The position numbers were made by a program, and so were the translations under genes. DNA of 64,000 nt from Bryoerythrophyllum caledonicum (Eukaryota; Streptophyta; Bryopsida; Pottiales; Pottiaceae), in the NCBI GenBank assembly GCA_963971425.1, contig CAXARX010000294.1, positions 20,001-84,000 on the forward strand, written 5' to 3'. The notes below the pieces were generated by a model. That model made no database searches, was not told the DNA's origin, and was given only the letters and a program-made list of their open reading frames with translations. Of this stretch, positions 7,776-18,130 are shown in pieces. The stretch's first letter is position 1, and each line of letters starts with the position of its first letter.

Positions 7776-8863
7776 TTAGGGAAGCGAAGCGCAGAATGGA
7801 AACACAATCTTTTTGTTTCGTTTTATCTTTGCCATTTCATTTTATAGACATCTCCGGCTTATTCCGGCTCGGCTGGATCTGCGGCATCTTCTCAAATATT
7901 TGAAAAATCTATAGTCCTCTGTCTTAAGGTGTGTAGAGACTCCTTTTTATTGATTTATATCAGTCTATCTTAGATCCGAGATAGTGCCGAAAAAATGATT
8001 CAATTTAATCTAACCATGGTTGCCTTGGCAATGGCAATGACTTTTATACAATATGCAGAATACTCCAAAACCTCTATTTAGAACTAAAAGAAGATAATGC
8101 TTTTTTATAAAAAAATCATAAAGTGCAAAGGTTAAAATTTTGAGCTTTGTTTTACATAGTTTTGCCATCTATATAATAGAATATAATAGGAAATAATAAG
8201 TTGGCGAGGAAGTAAAAATATATATATATCTATCTATATATATATATATTTTTTTTTATTCTGTGGTCTTGCAATTGTGCTCCCCCCTATTTCTTATCGT
8301 TTGCGTCAATCAAATAAAGGCTTCGTTTAGCCAGGGGTTATTCTTCTCCCCTGCCGCATTGCCTCGCGAACAAAGTAGGCGAAAAAAATAAAGATTTTTT
8401 TTGTCCGCCTTATTCCCTTCTATTATTTAAATGGCCCTATAAGCTTTTACCAAGCAAAATATTGATTGCATGAGCCATCGGCTTCTACAAAGACCAATAA
8501 AGTGATAACAGCAGCGTAGCCAAGCTTGTTCCGCCCGCTGTGCGCAAAAAAGAGTTTTTTTCCGGCACTTAGTAAAACAAAATTTTGACACTCCTTGCGT
8601 TGCGGATGATGAGTGAATTACTAATAAAATGGAGTGATCCAAGATGACCTCTCTTTCAATTTCAATTATGTCATTATATAGTAATGGCATGCGGCGAACT
8701 CCATCGGATGCGCCAAAAACTTGATTTGTTGGGCTGTGTCAATTCATTAAGATTGACAGAGCCTTCATCTAAGTCTTGGCTCGTGCAGCTGTCGCCCAAA
8801 ATACAATCAATTATCTACCCAATCGACTGTATTTTGGTTACAATAAAAAAAAATGATTTATGT
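7776..8863. other. A/T-rich spacer before nad5
   Basis: No gene that I can support. It contains a long T/A palindrome (about 8,212-8,262) and G+C-rich patches such as 8,340-8,370. A 28-codon frame from ATG 7,995 (MIQFNLTMVALAMAM...) is too short to judge. The nad5 frame is open from 8,684, but the conserved protein begins at 8,864. Confidence 0.4.
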
Positions 8864-11800
8864 ATGTATTTATTAATCGTAACTTTACCTTTACTAGGTA
8901 GTTGTGTAGCAGGTGCTTTTGGTCGTTTTCTTGGTTTACGAGGAACTGCTATAGTCACAACCACGTGTGTTTCATTATCTTTTATTTTATCTTTGATTGT
9001 TTTTTATGAAGTTGCACTGGGAGCCAGTGCTTGCTATATAAAAATTGCTCCATGGATTTTTTCCGAGATGTTTGATGCTTCTCGGGGCTTCTCTGGCGAC
9101 CGTGAAGTCACCGGATGAATTGCTGGATAGATAGATTATCTGGACGCTGCAGTTGCTTTGCGGTGAGACGGACTCGACTCACTCTATGGGGCGAACTTCT
9201 TTAGAGCATCATAGCATGTCGGGAAAAGGGCATACTGGACGTAGCCAAAAATATCCTTGGCTGTGCCCTGACCGTGTCTTTGAAACATAGGTGAGGCCGT
9301 AGGTCACGAACGTAAGGTGGAGGAAGTATCCCAAACTTAGCGCATCGGGCGAGGCCCGCGTTCCCCCTGCATATAGGCAGCAAGAGGGCGCATATGCCTG
9401 AACAAATAGGGGGCCTGAGTCCAATAAGGGCAGCACACCACTTCAAGCGCACCTATGTCTCGATATCGATAGAGTATTCGGTGGAATCGGTGAACCATAC
9501 ATTTTTCTAGATAGAGATGCGTGGGACAGAGGGCTTGTAGTACCTGCCTACTCGCTTTAAATATTCAAAAATTTTTTTGCTGCGAGTTTTTTCAGGAAAA
9601 CGCTGATATTAGCAAAAGGGAAGAGGCCTAAGTCGGCAGATGCCGTACGCTTGAGTGGCAAAGGTGAGCGACACTATACGACTAAGCAATGGAAAAAAAA
9701 TATGCAGCGAATAAAAAAAAATCTATTTTTTGCTGCGGCCCGCTTAAACATACAGTGGTTACTCCAAGCCTTAATAACAATCTCAAGTTGGTGAGCCGTG
9801 TGATAGGTAACTATCTCGCACGGTTCGGGGAGCACTTTATTATTTTACTCGAGTGAACGGCCGCCGCATTGCGGTACGCAAAAAATTTCCTGCTTGATTC
9901 TGCGATTCAAGGCTCCAGTAAAATAAAACTTTTGACTCTGTGTTTGATAGTCCGACTGTAGTTATGTTAATTGTGGTTACATTTGTAAGTAGCTTAGTTC
10001 ATCTTTATTCCATTTCATATATGTCTGAGGATCCACACAGCCCTCGATTTATGTGCTATTTATCCATTTTCACTTTTTTTATGCTAATGTTGGTCACCGG
10101 AGATAACTTTATTCAATTATTTTTAGGATGGGAAGGAGTAGGTCTCGCTTCATATTTGTTAATTAATTTCTGGTTTACACGACTTCAGGCTAATAAAGCA
10201 GCTATAAAAGCTATGCTTGTCAATCGAGTAGGTGATTTCGGATTAGCTCTGGGGATTATGGGTCGTTTTACTATTTTTCAAACAGTAGACTTTTCGACTA
10301 TTTTTGCTTGTGCCGGCGCCTTTTCCGAACCCCATCATTATTTCATTTTCTGCAATATGAGATTTCATGCCATAACTGTTATTTGTATTTTACTTTTCAT
10401 TGGCGCTGTTGGAAAATCTGCACAAATAGGATTGCATACTCGGTTACCTGATGCAATGGAGGGTTTTCGAATATTTGAGGGCTCTCATGTGCCAATAGGT
10501 ACATTATAACAATCTCACTGTATGCTGGAATCGTCGACCAAATGAGAGTCCCCATCGGAAAAATATCTCATTTTGACCAATCAGCAGGAAACCTATAAGG
10601 GAAGGCCGAGCCCACCCAACGAAGTAAAGGCTGAAGGAGCTCTATAGGATCCTCAGAGACTGTACGTGAGACCTCTTGTCCGAAATGGAATTTATCCTTG
10701 AAAAGAGAAGCTGGCCAGATTTAACTAAGATACGAAGCATTCTTTTGTCGTGAAGATTCGATCATCTTTTTTTAGATCATATAATAGTCTAGATATGCAG
10801 GTCTTATGGAATAGAAGGATCCGTATAGGGTTTGGGCATGTAGAAAACCTTGTATTGAATCAAATACTCCTCATCATTTTGGTTATAAGCTGGAAACGGA
10901 AAAAAATATATATATTGTTCTTTTCTAGCGCGGCCTGATGTCACATTCCAACCTTCCGCTCGAGCCCAGCCTTATTGTCATCCTCACCAAAGCGCCGCGC
11001 GCTGAATCTACCAGGATGCTGTTTAAAAAAGCTTAAATATTTTTTGTTGCTTCGCAAAATATATATATATACTTGCGAAGAGCGTTGGGATAGAGCTAAG
11101 AAGGTATCTCATGTATAAAAGAAAAAAAACATCTTAGTTGTTAGGGACGCAGCATCCGTAAGATTCTTGGGAGAGTCTCTATTTTATAAGTGGAAGATAC
11201 AGTCCCTACTCTTGCTAAGCTCATCAGCTTATTACCTAATGCTCTAAAATATTATTTCTTTGCCTTATGGGAGCGTAAGAGATTATTAGAGAGTAGCCCA
11301 CTCCAGTATCTGCTTTGATTCACGCAGCTACTATGGTAACAGCAGGCGTTTTTATGATAGCAAGGTGCTCCCCTCTATTCGAATATTCACCCACTGCTTT
11401 GATTGTTATTACTTTTGTAGGGGCTATGACGTCATCCTCCGCGGCAACCACTGGAATATTACAGAATGATTTAAAGAGGGTCATAGCCTATTCAACTTGT
11501 AGCCAATTAGGCTATATGATATTTGCTTGCGGTATTTCCAACTATTCCGTTAGCGTATTTCATTTAATGAATCACGCTTTTTTTAAAGCATTACTTTTTT
11601 TGAGTGCAGGTTCAGTGATTCATGCCATGTCGGATGAGCAAGATATGCGTAAGATGGGAGGGCTTGCTTCCTTGTTACCTTTCACTTATGCTATGATGCT
11701 TATAGGCAGCTTATCTTTAATAGGTTTTCCTTTTTGTACTGGATTTTATTCTAAAGATGTTATTTTAGAGCTCGCTTATACTAAATATACGATTAGTGGT

Positions 11801-14800
11801 AACTTTGCTTTCTGGTTAGGAAGTGTTTCTGTCTTCTTTACTTCTTATTATTCTTTTCGTTTACTTTTTTTAACCTTTTTAGCATCCACAAATTCATTCA
11901 AGCGAGACATCTTACGATGTCATGATGCGCCCATTCTTATGGCAATCCCTTTAATCTTTTTAGCTTTTGGAAGTATTTTTGTAGGATACGTGGCCAAAGT
12001 GTGACCCGTTAGCCTATAAGTCACTCCTGTGACGAAGCGGCTGTTGCTCACTCAAAAAATAGATTATTTTTCAAAGTGAACAATAATTAAGAATTGGATG
12101 CGGGCGAAATTCCCGCCAATGGCTGAGATGTTCAGTCGACTCTCCTCCCTTTGTAGGAGGTCCGGCAGCCTCCGAGTTAGAAGTAAGCAAAAAAAGGAGG
12201 AGGAAAGAGGCCTTGGTGAACCACCATAAGTAAACAAGTGTAAGCTTTGTTGCCCGACAGTATCAAGTACTGACCACACTGAGGGACGAACCCTAAAGTT
12301 GAAGGGAGGAATGAAGGGTACTTGCAGTGCAAATTTTTGGTCTTGCACCGAACATCCAATGGACCTTGGACTAAATGGCCACTGTCTGAAAGGACTATGT
12401 CCAAGGGACCACCCCGCAAAGTACATCTTGCGCCTATGGGCCGCCATAACTATCCAATACACTCAAAACTGGAAAACTCTGGTAGGGCTCCCTTGCGGCG
12501 GGCTGCCAAGCTATAAACCCGACGAGAGCAGGATTCTCTAAAAAGCCGGGGCCGCAGAGTGCAGCCAGCCAAAATATATTTCTTTTCGCAGCATTTTCAT
12601 TATGCTCACCCGGAGATTTAGGATTTCAGTAAAAACTGGAAAGGAGAATAAGTTATGAGTAGGTTCTACATAGATACCCAAACGATACCCTGGGAACAAA
12701 TTCCTTGGCCCAAGGTCGAGGCAGTTGTTTTTGGACTCCAAACCAGGATTTACCAAGCTTCTCGCTCCGACAATATGGACAAGATGCGTGCTCTACAATT
12801 TAGACTCATACGAAATCTACATGCCAGACTCTTAGCCGTAAGACAAGTTACACAGGAGAACCAAAGGAAAAAGGACCCTAACATTTACAAGAAGTTGGTT
12901 GCCTCGGGATCACAAAAAATAGAGATGGCAAGAGGTCTTCAATTGGATGGAAGGGCTACACCCATTCGTCAAATAATAATATCAAAGCCCCAAAAAGAAA
13001 AAGAGCACCCCAGAAAACTACGAGCAAAAAAAAAATATAGATTTTGTTGCGCCTTTTCTGCACTAGGCGCAAGAAAACGTAGAGTCAATCAGGCACGCTT
13101 TACGCCTGGAAAATGGAAAGCAAAAAACAATCTATATTTTTTTTTTCGAACTAAACTTTGCGTCTTTTTATCTTTTTGGCCTATTTGTGTTATCGAAGAC
13201 AGAGCGAAGCAGGCTTTAATCAAAATGGCCTTAGAAACTGAATGGGAAGCCCGCTTCGAACCCAATTCTTATGGATCCAGACCCGGACGAAGCTGCCAGG
13301 ATGCCATCAAAGCAATATTCTTAGCTATTCAAGCCAAGCCCAAGTATGTTTTGAACGCGGACATTTCCAAATGTTTCGATCGCATCAACCACCAAGCCCT
13401 CTTGGACAAACTGAAAACTTTGCCTAATTTAGCCAAACAGGTCAAAGCCTGGCTTAAAGTCAACCTCATGACCGCATTGGGAAATAATGCTCAGTACATG
13501 GAAAGGGGCACCTATCCTGTGATCTTCCCACCGCCAGCCAACATTGCTCTCCATGGGATGGAGACAGCTTTAACAGAGTGGTCACTGAGAGCATATCCCA
13601 AAGAACCAACTCCGATACTGGTTAGATATGCCAACGACTTCGTTGTACTTCACCAATCCAAGGAGATCATAGAACAAGCTCAGGCATTCCTGAGAGAATG
13701 GTTAAAGTGCATGGGACTAGAATTGCACTCAGATAAAATCCAGATAGTCAACACCGGATCCGGGTTCCAATTCATAGGGTTTTCGATCAATCATATTTGG
13801 AAATGGGGCAAAGTTATAACTTTAATAACTCCGTCTCGTGAGTCTCGCCGGAGATTTCTTGAAGATATTCGACGGGCCATTCGATTGTCAAAAGGAAAAG
13901 CAGCCTACCAACTTATCATAACCCTGGTACCCCAAATAGTAGGATGGGGCAACTACTTCAAATACTCTGAATGCAACAATATATTTCGGAGATTAGACCA
14001 TGATATCTTTCAAAAGATCCGAGCATGGGTATACCGACGGCATCCAACATGGGGTCGTGCTAAAATCAAACAAAAGTACTTCCCCGAAAAGAGAAGCTGG
14101 CTCTTCAAAGGGAAAGTATACCAAGATAACTGGATTTTGTACGACTCTTGCACAACGGCCTTTGGAGTGAAAAGAGAATATTACCTGGTCAAACTGAGTT
14201 GGATAGGTAGCCACAAGCACATTAGAACAAGACGAAATAAGAGCCCAATAAAATGAAAAGCCGCGTGAAAAAAGAGCGCAACAGCAAAAAAATCTATATT
14301 TTTTTTTTGCTCTTGACTTCTCTGTTCTACTGTGCACCTTTAACGGAACTACTATCTACTGAAATCTAAAGGTTCCGAATGCGATAACCAAAAAGCTGAA
14401 GGGCTCTTTCTTTATTACATCGCCCGAACATGTTAGAAAACCACGAGAGCATAAAAGTAGAGCACATCAAAGTGAAATCCTTGTGTGTTCGTAGAAAACT
14501 TATGGACAAGCACTGCCATATTGAAAACAAGCAAGAGAACGTAAAAATTCTGAGAGGAGCCGTATGAGGCGGAAGCCTCACGTACGGTTTTGAAGCCAAG
14601 CCGTTCCAGCGATGGAACGGCTTAGGAACCGATATGATGATTGGTTTAGGTACCAATTTTTGGGCTAATTCCCTCTTCATACTACCAAAAAATGAAATTC
14701 TTGCCGAATCCGAGTTTGCTACTCCAACAATTATCAAACTAATTCCTATTTTGTTTAGTACTTTAGGTGCTTTTATGGCATATAATATAAATTTTGTAGC

Positions 14801-15206
14801 AAATCCATTCATTTTTGCTTTGAAAACTAGTACTTTGGGTAATCGATTATATTGCTTTTTAAATAAGCGCTGGTTTTTTGATAAACTTTTTAATGACTTT
14901 CTAGTTAGGTTCTTTTTGCGTTTTGGATATGAAGTTTCATTTAAAGTTTTAGACAAGGGTGCTATTGAAATCTTGGGACCTTATGGAATTTCGTACACAT
15001 TTCGAAAATTAGCCAAGCAGATAAGTAAACTTCAAAGTGGTTTTGTTTATCATTATGCTTTTGTAATGTTGATTGGCCTAACCATATTTATTACCATAAT
15101 AGGTCTGTGGGATTTTATTTCTTTTCGGGTAGATAATCGATTGTATTTTATTTACATAGTGAGTTTTCTATTTATTCATTTTGAAAACGACATTAGCACG
15201 AACTAA
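8864..15206 (+). CDS. nad5: NADH dehydrogenase subunit 5, four exons
   Basis: Proton-pumping membrane subunit of complex I. Exons at about 8,864-9,093, 9,942-10,464, 11,297-11,998 and 14,631-15,206 sum to 2,031 nt (676 aa), the usual plant length. Start ATG 8,864 gives [17 protein letters not shown]. Exon lengths place introns after 230, 753 and 1455 nt. Exon 4 begins GAT ATG ATG ATT GGT, so the 22-nt mini-exon of other plants is fused to the last exon, with no intron at 1477. Likely editing sites: CGG at 9,083 (Trp expected), TCG across the first junction (Leu), CGT at 10,264 (Cys). Confidence 0.93.
9094..9941 (+). other. Group II intron nad5i230
   Basis: Starts with the (N)GGCGACCG motif shared with cox3i506 and nad9i283, and ends ...TTTTGACTCT close to exon 2. 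Domain V is GAGCCGTGTGATAGG...CGCACGGTTC near 9,794-9,828. It has no ORF. Two A/T palindromes (near 9,570 and 9,690-9,735) lie in its middle part. Confidence 0.8.
10465..11296 (+). other. Group I intron nad5i753
   Basis: Exon 2 ends in T (GAGGGT) and the intron ends in G (GAGTAG) before CCCACTCCAG, as group I introns require. Core-like strings AATCAGCAGGAAAC and CCTCAGAGACTGTACGTG occur around 10,580-10,670 and match the cob intron core. No open endonuclease gene is visible. A/T palindromes are inserted near 10,895-10,920 and 11,030-11,090. Confidence 0.85.
12655..14256 (+). CDS. Intron-encoded reverse transcriptase/maturase, degenerate
   Basis: 533 aa from ATG 12,655, inside nad5i1455. The N-terminus ([20 protein letters not shown]) and RT core ([31 protein letters not shown] near residue 232) are clear. 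The catalytic YADD box is YAND (near 324). A maturase domain X follows ([20 protein letters not shown] to ILYDS). Residues about 122-183 are an insertion built from A/T palindrome sequence and replace the usual KRPLGIPTI segment. No HNH domain is in frame; a broken one lies downstream (14,440-14,570). It probably has no reverse transcriptase activity; splicing help is possible. Confidence 0.85.
   Translation: MSRFYIDTQTIPWEQIPWPKVEAVVFGLQTRIYQASRSDNMDKMRALQFRLIRNLHARLLAVRQVTQENQRKKDPNIYKKLVASGSQKIEMARGLQLDGRATPIRQIIISKPQKEKEHPRKLRAKKKYRFCCAFSALGARKRRVNQARFTPGKWKAKNNLYFFFRTKLCVFLSFWPICVIEDRAKQALIKMALETEWEARFEPNSYGSRPGRSCQDAIKAIFLAIQAKPKYVLNADISKCFDRINHQALLDKLKTLPNLAKQVKAWLKVNLMTALGNNAQYMERGTYPVIFPPPANIALHGMETALTEWSLRAYPKEPTPILVRYANDFVVLHQSKEIIEQAQAFLREWLKCMGLELHSDKIQIVNTGSGFQFIGFSINHIWKWGKVITLITPSRESRRRFLEDIRRAIRLSKGKAAYQLIITLVPQIVGWGNYFKYSECNNIFRRLDHDIFQKIRAWVYRRHPTWGRAKIKQKYFPEKRSWLFKGKVYQDNWILYDSCTTAFGVKREYYLVKLSWIGSHKHIRTRRNKSPIK
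14440..14570 (+). pseudogene. Out-of-frame HNH endonuclease remnant of maturase ORF
   Basis: After the maturase stop and an A/T palindrome at about 14,278-14,325, one frame reads ...[11 protein letters not shown] and then [11 protein letters not shown]. These match the VDHI and HRHCH positions of the HNH domain that ends complete group II intron proteins. It is not in frame with the upstream ORF and has no start, so the domain has been cut off. Confidence 0.55.
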
Positions 15207-15832
15207 AGGGGCATACTCCTTTATATAATACCATGAAACTTTAAGGGACGCAATGATAAGCCAGTGCTACGCCCTTTTTTCGGCCTCGTTGAGAGGGAGG
15301 GCTGAGGCCCGACGAAGCCTAACAAGCAAAAAAAATAGATTTTTGGAGCCTAAGCTATGCTCTGCGGTCTAGCTACGATAGATCATGAAAAAAAAATGGG
15401 TCCTCGAATAAAGCACGTAATTGCTTTGGGTTTACGAGGAATCTGAAAAAGAAGAAGAAAAGAGTAAAGGTTGGAATGATAGAATAATAAATCAAGGAAA
15501 GGAAAATGAAAAAAATCATAAAACGAAAAAAAAAATTTTCGGCTTTTTTTATCCTCTCCGACCGTGACTGGGGCCGTCCGGTCATAATAGCAAGCCCTAG
15601 GGCATTGAGCAAGGCGGCAAAAGGCGAAGCATGCAATTACAATTACATAGTATGCGCGTATAAAAGCTCATCAAGTTATGCAATTCTTGCGGGCTTTATG
15701 TATATAAGTGCAGGGGGTTATGATGATATACCCATAAGGCCTCTATGGCTAGAAGGCCGAGAAGAAATGTGGACCCGCGGCCTGCGAAGAGAGCTGCGTC
15801 CCCGGGATCTTTTGGAAAAAGAGTAAACATTT
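15207..15832. other. nad5-nad4 spacer
   Basis: Contains A-rich blocks and a 106-codon frame (15,506-15,826) without recognisable domains; its composition is that of the neighbouring spacer. Short palindromic A/T pieces lie near 15,325 and 15,385. I see no supported gene. Confidence 0.4.
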
Positions 15833-18104
15833 ATGTTACAATTTTTAGCTCCATTTTATTCCAATCTGAGTGGTCTTATTCTGTGTCCTTTGTTAGGAAG
15901 CATTATTCTTTTTGTTATCCCTGATCCCCGAATACGACTGATACGAAGTATTGGTTTGTGCACCTCTTTGATTACTTTTCTATATTCCCTTCTTTTTCGG
16001 ATACAATTCGATAATTCTACAGCCAAATTTCAATTCGTGGAAACCATTCGATGGCTTCCTTACTCAAACATCAATTTTTATATAGGTATAGATGGTATCT
16101 CTTTATTTTTCGTGGTTTTGACCACATTTTTAATTCCTATTCGCATTTTAGTAGGTTGGTCCAGTATCAAAAGTTATAAAAAAGAGTATATGATAGCATT
16201 TCTAATTTGTGAATCTTTCATGATTGCTGTGTTTAGCATGCTGGATCTTTTACTATTTTATGTTTTTTTCGAAAGCGTTTTAATCCCTATGTTGTGCGGA
16301 GCTGAGCATCTGATATTCGCGGCGCTTCGCGCCGCCTCTGCAGGAGCCTTGTGCAGTAAACCCTTCCGAGTGATCTGAAGACCAGTAGGTCCCGCGAAGC
16401 TTTCGGAGAAGGGTAGTCTTGTGTGTGGGCATAGCTTTTTGGTCGAACCCGTCGGATGACTTATTTTTTGGGATTGAGGGGTACTTTGAGTGGGTACTTT
16501 GCAGGACTTCACTCTGCCTACTCGAATATTGTATAAACATGCAGGAAAGGGTGCTCCTAGGCAGGGAAGAATGGAGTTTTGCTACGAGAAAACAGTTTTC
16601 GTGAAGTCTAGGGGGTGCAGATACACTTGCGCGAATTACAGATAACGGCTACAAGAGTGATGGGGAAAAGAAAAGTACCCGACGCCTGGGGATGGACATA
16701 AATTTGTTAACTACCTATTGAGCTGACAAGGATAATCGTCCTGATCTTGAAAGAGGACCTCAGGTCAATTCCTCTGTCGGGAGGTTATTGGCGAGGCCGC
16801 GGGATGAGTCGCTGGAACAGAAAAGGAGACCGAAATAAAAAAATGTTTTGGAACTACAAGCCAAAAAAAAGCGTAAAGCCCTTTCTGCAAAAATCTATAT
16901 ATTTTTTTTTTTGCTTGGCTTTTATTTTCGGCCCATCCGCTATTTCGAGAAGGAGCCGTATGACGCGAGAGTGTCATGTACGGTTCTTTGAGAAGGGTGT
17001 GGGTACCTACAGGAGCTTTTTCTCGACTCATTTATCATGGGAAGATAAAGCCGAGGGCCTATCATCCCTTACTCTCCTATTATCATAGGGGTATGGGGTT
17101 CTAGACAAAGAAAAATCCAAGCAGCATATCAGTTTTTCTTATATACCTTACTTGGATCTGTCTTCATGCTCTTAGCCATTTTATTTATTTTTTTCCAAAC
17201 AGGAACCACTGATTTACAAATATTATTAACCACAGAATTTAGTGAGCGGCGCCAAATATTGCTATGGATTGCTTTTTTTGCTTCTTTTTTCGTAAAAGTG
17301 CCTATGGTACCAGTTCATATTTGGTTACCTGAAGCTCACGTAGAGGCGCCTACGGCTGGATCTGTAATCTTGGCAGGAATTCTTTTAAAATTAGGAACCT
17401 ATGGTTTTTTAAGATTTTCTATACCCATGTTTCCTGAAGCGACACTTTATTTTACTCCTTTCATTCATACTTTAAGCGTTATTGCTATTATATATACTTC
17501 CTTGACTACAATAAGACAAATCGATCTGAAGAAAATTATTGCCTACTCTTCAGTAGCTCATATGAATTTTGTGACTATTGGTATGTTCAGTCTAAACATA
17601 CAAGGAATTGAAGGTAGTATTTTACTCATGTTAAGTCATGGAATGGTTTCTTCAGCCCTTTTTCTATGTGTTGGTGTTTTATATGACCGACATAAGACTC
17701 GACTTGTTAAATATTATGGAGGTTTAGTCAGCACCATGCCAATGTTCTCTACGATTTTTTTATTCTTTACCCTAGCCAATATGAGTTTACCCGGTACTAG
17801 CAGCTTTATCGGAGAATTTCTTATTTTAGTAGGAGCTTTCCAAAGAAATAGCTTAGTGGCCACATTAGCGGCACTTGGAATGATTTTAGGCGCAGCTTAT
17901 TCTCTTTGGCCATATAATCGTGTGATTTTTGGGAATTTCAAACCCAAATTCCTCCAAAAATTCTCCGATTTAAATAGAAGAGAAGTTCTAATATTTTTCC
18001 CTTTTATTGTCGGAGTTATTTGGATGGGTGTTTACCCCGAAGTTTTCTTAGAGTGTATGCATACTTCCGTAAGTAACTTAGTGCAACATGGAAAATTTGA
18101 TTAA
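15833..18104 (+). CDS. nad4: NADH dehydrogenase subunit 4, two exons
   Basis: Proton-pumping subunit of complex I. Exon 1 is 15,833-16,293 (461 nt) and exon 2 is 17,078-18,104; together 495 aa, the normal length. Start ATG 15,833 (MLQFLAPFYSNLSG) is supported by the exon length matching the known position-461 intron. Typical segments: EAHVEAPTAGSVILAGILLK and LSHGMVSSALFLCVGVLYDR. CGC at 16,142 stands where Cys is conserved (IPICILVGWS), a likely C-to-U editing site. nad2 follows after 26 bases. Confidence 0.94.
16294..17077 (+). other. Group II intron nad4i461
   Basis: Starts GTGCGGAGCTGAGCATC and ends ...CCTTACTCTCC. Domain V (GAGCCGTATGACGCGAGAGTGTCATGTACGGTTC arms) is at 16,954-16,987. 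Long stretches match nad1i728, for example around CTGATCTGAAGACCAGTAGG, so the two are paralogues. An A/T palindrome sits at about 16,886-16,915, shortly before domain V. Confidence 0.88.
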
Positions 18105-18130
18105 AAAACATAAAAAAGAGGTTTGAAGAA

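Larger units (their letters stand above)
11999..14630 (+). mobile_element. Group II intron nad5i1455 with maturase ORF
   Basis: Begins GTGTGACCCGTTAGCC, close to the start of atp9i21 (GTGCGACCCGTTGGCC), and ends ...CGGCTTAGGAACC. Domain V is AGCCGTATGAGGCGG...CACGTACGGTT near 14,560-14,590. It carries the 533-aa reverse-transcriptase-like ORF. It is a cis-spliced form of the intron that is trans-spliced in flowering plants (known of that family). Confidence 0.88.

Noticed and set aside
15506..15826. 106-codon frame between nad5 and nad4
   Set aside because: No domain, spacer-like composition, begins in an A/T block; nothing supports translation.
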